The notes beneath the pieces were generated by a model that did no database searches, was not told where the DNA came from, and worked only from the letters and a program-made list of their open reading frames with translations. A DNA stretch of 30,367 bases, taken from positions 1 to 30,367 of the forward strand of contig CACXDX010000186.1 of the NCBI GenBank assembly GCA_902766525.1, written 5' to 3'. Every line of letters begins with the position of its first letter. The stretch's first letter is position 1. Positions 23,688-30,367 of the stretch are shown piece by piece. The position numbers and the translations under genes are program-made. The stretch comes from an uncultured Bacillota bacterium (GTDB lineage Bacteria > Bacillota > Dehalobacteriia > UBA7702).

Positions 23688-24596
23688 TTAAATGTTCAGT
23701 TTGCCTTCTTTCTCAAATTCCTCAAACAATTTTAAAAAGACCTGCAGCGACGGATTGGAATTATCCGACAAATAAGCCACCGCATAAAAAGCATTAAGAT
23801 CCGATTCGGTATTGATGTCAATAAAACGCAGATGTTCATGTGCGCAGTGGCGTTCACCGGGCGACAACAGCGTCACGCCGAGACCGATTTCCACCATCAT
23901 CAACAGTGAATCCATATCGGTGGCCGTATCTACCATGTTCGGTCGAAATCCCATCTCAAAACAGATCGACTCTATTTCTTGTTTTATTTGGGGAAACATT
24001 TTTCCATCCGGAACGACAAAACGCTCGTTGGCAAATGCTTGCGGTTCTACGATTTCCTCCGAAGCGAGCGGATGTTCCTCGTTCACAACAAGGCACATTC
24101 GATGAAAAGCACATTTTTTTATAACGATATTCGGCGTATCACTTTTTTCATAGGGGTAACCGACGATGACGTCAAAATCCCCCGCGTGCAGACCTTCGTA
24201 CAGACCAACCAGATTATTTCGGGAAGGAACAATCTCCACCCGGGGATTTCTGTGATGGAAGATCCGTAAAAGTTCCGGCAGGAACCATTTTTCGGCGTAG
24301 GAGAGGAATCCGATGCGAAGTTGCCCTGTATAGTCCATTGACGCAACGGAACTCCAAAATACGGCATGATCGAATTTTCTGAGCAGATTTGTTGCCTCTT
24401 CCAAGAAGACCTTTCCTCCGGGGGTCAATTCCACGCGACGATTATTCCGATAAAACAACTTAAAACCGAGCTCTTCCTCCATTTTTGAAATATGTTGGCT
24501 CATGGCGGTCTGCGAAATAAAGCATTCTTTGGCAGCCTTGGTAAAATTCATATGCTTCGCAACACTGACAAAATATTTCAAACAACGGATATCCAT
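23688..24596 (-). CDS. LysR-family transcriptional regulator
   Basis: The 302-residue product has the usual length and layout. An N-terminal winged helix-turn-helix (LKYFVSVAKHMNFTKAAKEC, ISQTAMSQHISKMEEELGFKLFYR) is followed by a periplasmic-binding-protein-like effector domain (about 90-295) with GLYEGLHAGDFDVIVGYP. It binds DNA as a tetramer in response to a small molecule. I chose the ATG at 24596, which starts MDIRCLKYF as in relatives. It is transcribed in the same direction as fhs, with a promoter for fhs in between, and is the obvious candidate regulator of the C1/hydrogenase genes; the ligand is unknown. Confidence 0.9.
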   Translation of the reverse strand: MDIRCLKYFVSVAKHMNFTKAAKECFISQTAMSQHISKMEEELGFKLFYRNNRRVELTPGGKVFLEEATNLLRKFDHAVFWSSVASMDYTGQLRIGFLSYAEKWFLPELLRIFHHRNPRVEIVPSRNNLVGLYEGLHAGDFDVIVGYPYEKSDTPNIVIKKCAFHRMCLVVNEEHPLASEEIVEPQAFANERFVVPDGKMFPQIKQEIESICFEMGFRPNMVDTATDMDSLLMMVEIGLGVTLLSPGERHCAHEHLRFIDINTESDLNAFYAVAYLSDNSNPSLQVFLKLFEEFEKEGKLNI

Positions 24597-24727
24597 AAAT
24601 CGATCACCACTTTTCTCTATCAAATTCTAACTCGATCTTCCGCTAAATATGATTCCTTTCTCCAAACAACAATAAAATCACGATTGGGATTTCTAATGAT
24701 ACACCTTTCCTCTCATCCTTTTTTTTA

Positions 24728-24756
24728 AGTATAACGTGTAAAAACGACATAGTCTA
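24728..24756 (-). promoter_or_regulatory. Promoter of the lysR gene
   Basis: TATACT (24728-24733, minus strand) lies 17 bases from TAGACT (24751-24756), with TGTTAGACT around the -35 as at the fhs promoter. The leader is about 125 bases. The gene-free stretch 24597-25172 holds this promoter, the hydF terminator and otherwise AT-rich sequence with no credible gene. Confidence 0.6.
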
Positions 24757-24971
24757 ACAGTTTTATCCAATTAAACCAAATTAAGGTGCAATTTGAGAGA
24801 AAGAATTTTGACTATCACCCCCGTTTTTCCACCGAAAAAAACATGTTCTCACAAAAAAACAGCGCCGGATACATGTTTTACCAGCGCTTTTTATTTTACC
24901 ATCACAGAACAGACATATTATAAAGCTTACAAAAGTCGACAAATTATTAACCTTCTTTTCAACAACCCCAT

Positions 24972-25027
24972 AAAAAACCCCATTATTTCGGCAAAAACGT
25001 TTGTAACACGTTACTGAAATAATGGGG
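24972..25027 (-). terminator. Terminator of the hydrogenase maturation operon
   Basis: A perfect 12-pair stem (CCCCATTATTTC at 24978-24989 with 25016-25027) with a 26-base loop is followed on the minus strand by six T (24972-24977). It lies about 145 bases beyond the hydF stop. The loop itself contains a possible inner hairpin around AACGTTTGTAACACGTT. Confidence 0.8.
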
Positions 25028-25172
25028 ATAATCAATACCGAACGGGAATAACACTCATGCTGTCCTCTTCTTCCCGCAAAATAATTTTGAATCACAATAA
25101 TATAAATAACATGCTTTTTACGACCGTTTCCCGCAGAATCCGGCTTGATTTATCGACTTCAAAAAACTTTGA

Positions 25173-26366
25173 TCATCGGTCATTTTCGAAAACAGCCAAG
25201 GCTCCCGGTAAAATACCATGGAGGTAGCTGATGGCCACACCGTAGTTGGTGATCGGCACGCCGGCATCTGCGGCGCAGCCGATGCGGAAGAGCATTTCCC
25301 GCTGATTCAACGTACAGCCGCCGCAATGAACGACGAGTGCATAAGCGGATAAATCAAGGGGAAACTCCACACCGCTGGTATAATCAAATTTCAATTCGGC
25401 ACCGCTGTGCTCCCTCAACCAGCGCGGCAGCTTTACGGTACCGATATCTTCACACTGACGATGATGGGTACAACCTTCGGCGATCAGAATGCGGTCGCCG
25501 TCCTTCAATTTATCCAATGCTTTCGCCCCTTCGGCCAAAGCGGAAAGATTTCCCTTATGGCGGGCAAAAAGAATGGAAAAAGAAGTCAGAGGGATATCAG
25601 CGGGAACCAGAGCGGCAACCTTCTCAAAGACCTGGCTGTCGGTAACCACCAGACGCGGCGGTTTTCCCGGAGAAGCCAGTGCCGACGCCAACATATTATC
25701 CTTCACGACCACGGCAACGGCATTACTGTCGAGGATTTCCCGGATCGTCTGCTGCTGAGGCAGGATCAGTCTCCCCTTCGGCGCGGATTTATCCACGGGA
25801 ACGACGAGAACGACAATATCACCGGGAGAGAGCAAATCGGAAATAATGGGGTATTCCGTTTTCTCTTCCGAAGCTTTGGCCGCGATCATTTCTTTCAGTT
25901 CAAAGATATGATCTTTTTTTAACGAGGAAACATAGATCGTATTTTCACCGGGTTCTGACGGCGTTTTCGCCAGCAGATCCGCTTTGTTCATTACGATCAC
26001 ATAGGGGATCTCCTTTTTTTTGATGCGGGCCAGAATCTCTTCATCGGCTTCGCTCATGCCCCGCGCGGCATCGACAACGAGAACGGCAATGTCCGTCTTG
26101 TTCAAAGCCTGATAAGCTTTGGCCATGCGCAGCGCTCCCAAATCACCGGTGTCATCGAGACCGGGGGTATCGATGATCAGGACCGGTCCCAAAGGCAGCA
26201 GCTCCATGGCCTTTTGTACCGGATCCGTCGTCGTCCCTTTGGTCTCGGAAACGATGGCCAGGTCCTGTCCGGTCACGGCATTGATGAGACTGGATTTCCC
26301 CGCGTTGCGGCAGCCGAAAAGACCGATATGGACACGGTCACCGGAGGGTGTATCGTTTAAACTCAT
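25173..26366 (-). CDS. hydF: [FeFe] hydrogenase H-cluster maturation GTPase HydF
   Basis: The 397-residue product has an N-terminal GTPase domain (P-loop GCRNAGKSS at about 18-26, TTTDP, DTPGLDD, NKAD), a dimerisation domain, and a C-terminal cluster domain with CTHHRQCE and HCGGCTLNQREM, the CxH...HCGGC ligands of its [4Fe-4S] cluster. HydF is the scaffold that builds and delivers the di-iron part of the H-cluster. It lies 12 bases after hydG and is the last gene of a three-gene unit. It should serve both hydrogenases of the window; the exported one must receive its cofactor in the cytoplasm before Tat export. Confidence 0.95.
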   Translation of the reverse strand: MSLNDTPSGDRVHIGLFGCRNAGKSSLINAVTGQDLAIVSETKGTTTDPVQKAMELLPLGPVLIIDTPGLDDTGDLGALRMAKAYQALNKTDIAVLVVDAARGMSEADEEILARIKKKEIPYVIVMNKADLLAKTPSEPGENTIYVSSLKKDHIFELKEMIAAKASEEKTEYPIISDLLSPGDIVVLVVPVDKSAPKGRLILPQQQTIREILDSNAVAVVVKDNMLASALASPGKPPRLVVTDSQVFEKVAALVPADIPLTSFSILFARHKGNLSALAEGAKALDKLKDGDRILIAEGCTHHRQCEDIGTVKLPRWLREHSGAELKFDYTSGVEFPLDLSAYALVVHCGGCTLNQREMLFRIGCAADAGVPITNYGVAISYLHGILPGALAVFENDR

Positions 26367-26378
26367 GACGTCACATCC

Positions 26379-27800
26379 TTAAAAACGAAAATCCCGGCCT
26401 TCACCTTTGGCAATAAGTTCCAGATTCTTTTCGGTAATCTCCCGCGTTTTTTCTCTGGGGATCCGTTTCAGCTCTTTTGCGATCAGTTTCTCGCCGAGCT
26501 CTTTCGTTTCCGGAGAAGCGTAATCCGAGAGGTATTCCTGCAGCGTCATCAACGCGTTGGGATGACAGCAATTCAGGATCTTGCCGCTCTTGCAAAGAGA
26601 CATAAAACGATCACCGGTGCGCCCTTCTCTGTAGCAGGCCGTGCAAAAACTGGGAATATATTCCATCTCCATCAGCCAGTGAATCACTTCATCCAGAGAG
26701 CGCGTATCACTGACATCGAATTGGGCCGAATTCTCATAAGCCGGTTCCGGTTCGCTGTAGCCGCCAACGGAAGTTCGTGAACCGCCGCTGATTTGGGAAA
26801 TACCGAGATGAAGAACGCGTTCACGACTTTTCTGCGATTCTCTGGTGGACACGATCATGCCGGTATAGGGCACGGAAATACGAATACAGGCAACAAGCTT
26901 TTCAAAGATATCGTCGGCGAGGGCATTGCTGAAATCGGCCACATCAATGTCATCGGCGGGACAGAGACGGGGGACACTGATGGTATGGGGACCGACACCG
27001 AAAACAGCCTCAAGATGTTCGGCGTGCATAAGCAAACCCGTGAATTCATAACGGTACTTGTCCAAACCGAAGAGAACACCGAGACCGACGTCGTCGATGC
27101 CGCCTTCCATCGCTCTGTCCATGGCTTCGGTATGATAATCGTAATCATGCTTGGGACCGCTGGGATGAAGCTGCAGATAGCTTTCTTTATGATAAGTCTC
27201 CTGGAAGAGGATGTACGTGCCGATGCCGGCATTGCGCAGTTTCCGGTAATTCTCCACGGTGGTGGCGGCGATATTGACGTTGACTCTGCGAATGGCGCCA
27301 TTTTTATGCTTGATCCCGTAGATCGTCTCGATACTCTCGAGGATATATTCGATGGGATTCATCTTCGGGTCTTCCCCGGATTCGATCGCCAGACGTTTAT
27401 GGCCGATATCCTGCAAGGCAATGACTTCCCGCTCAATATCCGCCTGCGTCAGTTTTTTCCTGGCTATATGTTTGTTCTTCAGATGATAGGGGCAGTAAGT
27501 GCAGCCGTTGATACAGTAATTGGAAAGGTATAGCGGCGCGAAAAGAACGATGCGATTACCGTAAAAATCCTTTTTGATCTGCTCCGCCAGAGCGAACATC
27601 TCTTGATTTTTTTCTTCGATATCACAATCCAGAAGGACCGCCGCTTCTCTGTGAGAAAGCCCCTTTCTTTCCCGGGCTTTTTCCAGGATGGCATCGATCA
27701 GTTCCACGTTGCGCTTATTTTTTTCCGCATAGGACAACGTCTCCGTGATCTCCTCATGATTGATGAATTCTTCCGCTTTTTTTGACGCAGGATTATACAT
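26379..27800 (-). CDS. hydG: [FeFe] hydrogenase maturase HydG (tyrosine lyase)
   Basis: The 473-residue radical SAM protein has CINGCTYCPYH (CxxxCxxC, SAM cluster) near 96-106 and, near the end, CTACYREGRTGDRFMSLC (auxiliary cluster). These are the two hallmarks of HydG, which cleaves tyrosine to supply the CO and cyanide ligands of the H-cluster. AAAGGAG precedes the ATG. It is the second gene after the TM1266-like gene. HydE, the third maturase, is not in this window. Confidence 0.95.
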   Translation of the reverse strand: MYNPASKKAEEFINHEEITETLSYAEKNKRNVELIDAILEKARERKGLSHREAAVLLDCDIEEKNQEMFALAEQIKKDFYGNRIVLFAPLYLSNYCINGCTYCPYHLKNKHIARKKLTQADIEREVIALQDIGHKRLAIESGEDPKMNPIEYILESIETIYGIKHKNGAIRRVNVNIAATTVENYRKLRNAGIGTYILFQETYHKESYLQLHPSGPKHDYDYHTEAMDRAMEGGIDDVGLGVLFGLDKYRYEFTGLLMHAEHLEAVFGVGPHTISVPRLCPADDIDVADFSNALADDIFEKLVACIRISVPYTGMIVSTRESQKSRERVLHLGISQISGGSRTSVGGYSEPEPAYENSAQFDVSDTRSLDEVIHWLMEMEYIPSFCTACYREGRTGDRFMSLCKSGKILNCCHPNALMTLQEYLSDYASPETKELGEKLIAKELKRIPREKTREITEKNLELIAKGEGRDFRF

Positions 27801-27830
27801 AAGAAACTCCTTTCTCTCTCCGAAAAAATT

Positions 27831-28100
27831 TTATTCTTTTCTCTTCCCGGTATTTTTCGACCAGACCGTTTTGGCGCTGACCCCGGGCAACATGCCGATT
27901 TTCCCGGATACGGCACTGATCACATCGGCGGGAGCATCCATAACGATGCTGATGATGGAAATGCCTTTTTCACTGTAGGGCAGACCCATGCGGCCGATGA
28001 TATAGCGGCGGCATTCGTGCAGGATCTTATTGATGCTTTCCGCGGAAGAAGGATCCTCCACAACGATGCCCAGCAAAACGGTGCGTGTTTCATCGCCCAT
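27831..28100 (-). CDS. TM1266-type putative iron-only hydrogenase system regulator
   Basis: This 89-residue ACT/NikR-C-like small protein (RTVLLGIVVEDPSSAESINK, then RMGLPYSEKGISIISIVMD, then GKIGMLPGVSAKTVWS) matches the TM1266 family, which often stands beside hydEFG genes and is thought to regulate the hydrogenase system. It has no DNA-binding domain of its own. AAAGGAG is 6 bases before the ATG. It is the first gene after the switch-like leader. Confidence 0.85.
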   Translation of the reverse strand: MGDETRTVLLGIVVEDPSSAESINKILHECRRYIIGRMGLPYSEKGISIISIVMDAPADVISAVSGKIGMLPGVSAKTVWSKNTGKRKE

Positions 28101-28119
28101 TTTATACTCCTTTCATAAC

Positions 28120-28209
28120 AAAAAAACCTTCGCATCCGAGATACAAAGGCAGCCGGCGACAGTATCGCCGGGGATCATTTTTCTTTTTGATCATGCCTTC
28201 TCCCTCAGG
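28120..28209 (-). promoter_or_regulatory. Candidate riboswitch or attenuator in the leader of the maturation operon
   Basis: Read on the minus strand, a terminator can form from CCTTTG (28149-28144) and CGAAGG (28132-28127) with an 11-base loop and seven T (28126-28120). The competing fold pairs AAGGCA (28199-28194) with TGCCTT (28151-28146), which takes up the first terminator arm. That fold closes a three-way junction with hairpins TGATC/GATCA (28192-28188 with 28177-28173) and CCGGCGA/TCGCCGG (28171-28165 with 28159-28153). A further CC-T-GAG/CTCGG pairing (28209-28204 with 28140-28136) may close the base. The stop of the hairpin is just before the ribosome site of the first gene. I could not assign it to a known riboswitch class. 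Confidence 0.6.
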
Positions 28210-28238
28210 ACGAACCTTTAAGATCAGTACTTTTTTAT

Positions 28239-28267
28239 ACTATATCATCACAAAAGAAAAAACTCAA
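28239..28267 (-). promoter_or_regulatory. Promoter of the TM1266-hydG-hydF operon
   Basis: TATAGT (28239-28244, minus strand) lies 17 bases from TTGAGT (28262-28267). Transcription would start near 28232 and give a leader of about 130 bases that contains the switch-like structure. Confidence 0.7.
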
Positions 28268-28328
28268 GGTATTTTTTTATCCTGTTTCGCGTCCGTTCCT
28301 TTTTTCAATGAAAAACACACAAAAACCC

Positions 28329-28394
28329 TTGCGCAATTTTGATGAAATCTATATAATAGATAAGAAACATAGATAAGAAACAATTTATAAATTG
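28329..28394 (+). promoter_or_regulatory. Promoter and operator-like repeats before the LtaS-like gene
   Basis: TATAAT (28352-28357) lies 17 bases after TTGCGC (28329-28334). At the expected start of transcription there are two back-to-back copies of ATAGATAAGAAAC (28356-28368 and 28369-28381), followed directly by the perfect palindrome CAATTTATAAATTG (28381-28394). This is a likely regulator site, although low-complexity AT sequence could also give it. Confidence 0.6.
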
Positions 28395-28426
28395 CAATTT
28401 TTTAGTTATTCGGAGAAAAGCAGACA

Positions 28427-30295
28427 ATGGCGTTTACCTTTAAAGAAATAATCCATACACGCAGGTTATCGCTACGATCCTCCGTTCTCTTGATGGGGAT
28501 TGTTTCCGTTCTTATTTTTATCTGCATGATTCTTTTGGCCAAAGAGTTTACGGTCATCTTCTATACAAACTGTTTTTCTCATCCTTTGCTGATCCTGTTA
28601 AATCTGGCGCCGATCATTCTTTTAATGGCTTTTCTTTACGGTTTAACGGGTCATGCCCCTTTCAGCGCCGCCGCGACGACATCGGTTTTTCTGGCGGGAG
28701 GAATTACCAATCGTTTGATGATTCTTCTCCGCGAAGAACCGCTGTCCTATGCTGATCTGGCTCAATTCAAGGAAGGCATCGGGATCCTCAAGACTTTTGA
28801 TGCTTCGATTTTCACGGCCATGATCATCGGGATCGTTCTTGTTGTCCTTGTTTTTTTTGCGCTGCTGATCTTTTTCCGCCCCACAAAACTCAAATGGCAT
28901 ACGAGACTGATCCTGATCATTCTTTCCGTTTTGCTGGCTTTTACGGCATATCAGACCATATATACCTCAACATCGATATATAATACCTATGCTATTCAGG
29001 GGAACATGTATCGCGACAAAGACGTCTATTCCTCCAAAGGCTGGATATATTGCTTTATTTACGACATCCAGTTCCAATCTCATCAGGCGCCGAAAAATTA
29101 TCATCGTAAAGAATTTGAGGAAAAAGAAAAAGAAGCCGCCGATCCCGCAGCGTATAAAAATACTGCGAAACCCCATGTTATCCTGATTATGGATGAAGCC
29201 TTTACCGATCTCAGCGAAAATGTCAATCTTGTCTTCAACAATTATCAGGATCCGCTGGAAAATTACAACAGGATCGCGGCGGATGCCGTCGTCAGCGGAC
29301 ACATCGGCGTCGACACATACGGCGGAGGAACAGCGAAGACCGAATTTGAAGTGCTCACCGCCATCGATATCGACGCCCTCGGCAAAAACGTCAACCCCTA
29401 TGATCTTATTCGCAGCAAACAAAACAGCCTGGCCTCGATTTTCAAATCCCTCGGCTATGACACTGCGGCCATTCATGCCGGAGAAGGCTGGTTTTACAAC
29501 CGGCAAAATGTTTTCTCTCATTTCGGTTTTGATGATTTCTACTGCATCGGCAACGGTTTCTCAGAGGACGACGAGAAAAAAGGCGGTTATATCAGTGATG
29601 CCGTAACCTTTGCCAAAATCGAGGAAACCATTGAGCCTTATCTTGAAGACGGAAACGATACGCCTCTGTTTATTACCTGTATCACCATTGAAAATCACGG
29701 CGGTTATCTGAGTAAATTCGGCATCACCGAACCGAATTTCGACGCCGGCGTCATTCTCAACGATCGCCAAAAGAACCTTCTCAGCAATTATTTTTACGGG
29801 TTGATCGACAGTGATATTGCCTTGAACAGCCTTGTCGAGAAACTTGAAAAAAGTGACGAACCGTTTATCGTCGTCTATTGGGGAGATCATTATCCCTCTT
29901 TGGAAGATGTATACGATTACACGGGTTACGGGTACCATTTTACCGAAAGCGTTTTTGAACATATGAATGTTTTCTTTACACCGTTTTTTATCTGGGGCAA
30001 TGACGCCGCCAAAAATGCCGTTCCTCTTGAAGAAAATGCCGAAAACTACGATCTCGGAGAGGACGCTTTATTCAACGCCGCTTTTCTCGGCAGTACTCTT
30101 TTACAGCTTCTCGACATCGAAGACCTTTCTCCCTATATGAGCTATGCCAACGAGATGAGAGACACACTCCCACTCAGCGGCTGGTACGGCTTTATCGATA
30201 AGGAAGGAAATATTTCTTCCACCGTACCGGAAAAATACGCCGAAGCGGAAGAACTTTATGAAAAATGGTCTTACTATATGTTTTTTGACCGATAA
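28427..30295 (+). CDS. LtaS-like membrane sulfatase-fold protein (phosphoglycerol transferase family)
   Basis: The 622-residue product has five hydrophobic segments in the first 185 residues and an extracellular sulfatase-like domain after about residue 240 (HVILIMDEAFTDLS). GGGTAKTEFEVLT near 302-314 holds the Thr nucleophile of the LtaS family, HAGEGWFYNR follows, and VYWGDHYPSL near 485 gives metal ligands. LtaS-type enzymes move phosphoglycerol to lipoteichoic acid or glycolipids. The particular acceptor is not known, and other family members modify polysaccharides with phosphoglycerol or phosphoethanolamine. GGAGA is 10 bases before the ATG. Five helices, the catalytic Thr and the length all fit the family. 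It is divergent from the maturation operon. Confidence 0.85.
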   Translation: MAFTFKEIIHTRRLSLRSSVLLMGIVSVLIFICMILLAKEFTVIFYTNCFSHPLLILLNLAPIILLMAFLYGLTGHAPFSAAATTSVFLAGGITNRLMILLREEPLSYADLAQFKEGIGILKTFDASIFTAMIIGIVLVVLVFFALLIFFRPTKLKWHTRLILIILSVLLAFTAYQTIYTSTSIYNTYAIQGNMYRDKDVYSSKGWIYCFIYDIQFQSHQAPKNYHRKEFEEKEKEAADPAAYKNTAKPHVILIMDEAFTDLSENVNLVFNNYQDPLENYNRIAADAVVSGHIGVDTYGGGTAKTEFEVLTAIDIDALGKNVNPYDLIRSKQNSLASIFKSLGYDTAAIHAGEGWFYNRQNVFSHFGFDDFYCIGNGFSEDDEKKGGYISDAVTFAKIEETIEPYLEDGNDTPLFITCITIENHGGYLSKFGITEPNFDAGVILNDRQKNLLSNYFYGLIDSDIALNSLVEKLEKSDEPFIVVYWGDHYPSLEDVYDYTGYGYHFTESVFEHMNVFFTPFFIWGNDAAKNAVPLEENAENYDLGEDALFNAAFLGSTLLQLLDIEDLSPYMSYANEMRDTLPLSGWYGFIDKEGNISSTVPEKYAEAEELYEKWSYYMFFDR

Positions 30296-30333
30296 ACAAC
30301 ATAAAGAAACGAGAAAGGAACTGTATCAATCAA

Positions 30334-30367
30334 ATGAAAAGAAAAAGATTACCGATATGGGCAAATA
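30334..30367 (+). CDS. Possible start of a further gene, cut by window edge
   Basis: An ATG 38 bases after the LtaS-like stop opens a frame MKRKRLPIWAN that continues to the window end. AAAGGAA lies about 13 bases upstream, a long spacing. The basic start could lead into a signal peptide or membrane helix. Too little is present to name it. Confidence 0.4.
   Translation, partial: MKRKRLPIWAN

Noticed and set aside
24781..25095. Minus-strand open frame of 104 codons in the gap before lysR
   Set aside because: It spans the hydF terminator and has no ribosome site or family features.
28120..28209. Known riboswitch class (TPP, SAM, c-di-GMP, cobalamin, THF, fluoride) in the maturation leader
   Set aside because: The conserved core strings of these classes, as far as I can recall them, are not present; kept as an unassigned switch-like leader.
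1..30367. CRISPR arrays, insertion sequences, rRNA or tRNA genes
   Set aside because: No regularly spaced repeats, transposase genes, terminal inverted repeats, rRNA segments or tRNA cloverleaf sequences were recognised.

Overview
The window looks like the chromosome of an anaerobic, spore-forming Firmicute (Clostridia or Peptococcia type) that lives on methylated amines or other C1 substrates. The reasons are: two trimethylamine methyltransferase genes (mttB) read through an in-frame TAG (pyrrolysine) codon; a complete methyl branch of the Wood-Ljungdahl pathway; [FeFe] hydrogenases and their maturases; a cotJABC spore coat operon; and strong Shine-Dalgarno sites with frequent TTG and GTG starts. 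None of the 26 complete genes ends in TAG (by my count 10 TAA and 16 TGA), which fits a genome where TAG is reserved for pyrrolysine. The species is not identified.

Layout. 1-3.1 kb: three choline/aminoglycoside-kinase-like proteins (one cut by the window edge, one on the plus strand, one on the minus strand). 3.1-6.5 kb: two paralogous pyrrolysine mttB genes, each with its own promoter. 6.7-8.8 kb: a PHP-type histidinol phosphatase translationally coupled to a TyrR-like AAA+ regulator. 8.9-10.0 kb: cotJA-cotJB-cotJC on the plus strand, closed by a strong terminator. 10.1-23.4 kb: a run of twelve tightly packed minus-strand genes, in transcription order fhs, fchA, folD, a metF-metV fusion, a Tat-exported [FeFe] hydrogenase, a HybA-like ferredoxin, an NrfD/HybB-like membrane protein, tatA (57 residues), a formate channel, and hydC-hydB-hydA. 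23.7-24.6 kb: a LysR regulator just upstream of that run. 25.2-28.1 kb: hydF, hydG and a TM1266-like protein, preceded by a leader that can fold as a terminator/antiterminator pair. 28.4-30.3 kb: an LtaS-like membrane phosphatase/transferase on the plus strand, then the first codons of a further possible gene.

How it may work together (inference). Methyl groups taken from methylamines by MttB would reach tetrahydrofolate through corrinoid proteins encoded elsewhere. The MetF/FolD/FchA/Fhs branch can oxidise them to formate with ATP gain, and FocA can export the formate. The electrons can leave as H2 through the cytoplasmic NADH-linked HydABC enzyme. They can also be exchanged across the membrane by the Tat-exported lipoprotein hydrogenase with its HybA-like ferredoxin and NrfD-like quinone module. 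The same set could run in reverse for acetogenesis. No formate dehydrogenase, CODH/ACS, HydE, corrinoid protein or pyl genes are in the window.

The most notable points are: this single run of genes that joins folate C1 chemistry to an exported hydrogenase with its own TatA; the paired pyrrolysine mttB genes beside three amine-kinase-like genes; and the unassigned switch-like leader of the hydrogenase maturation operon.
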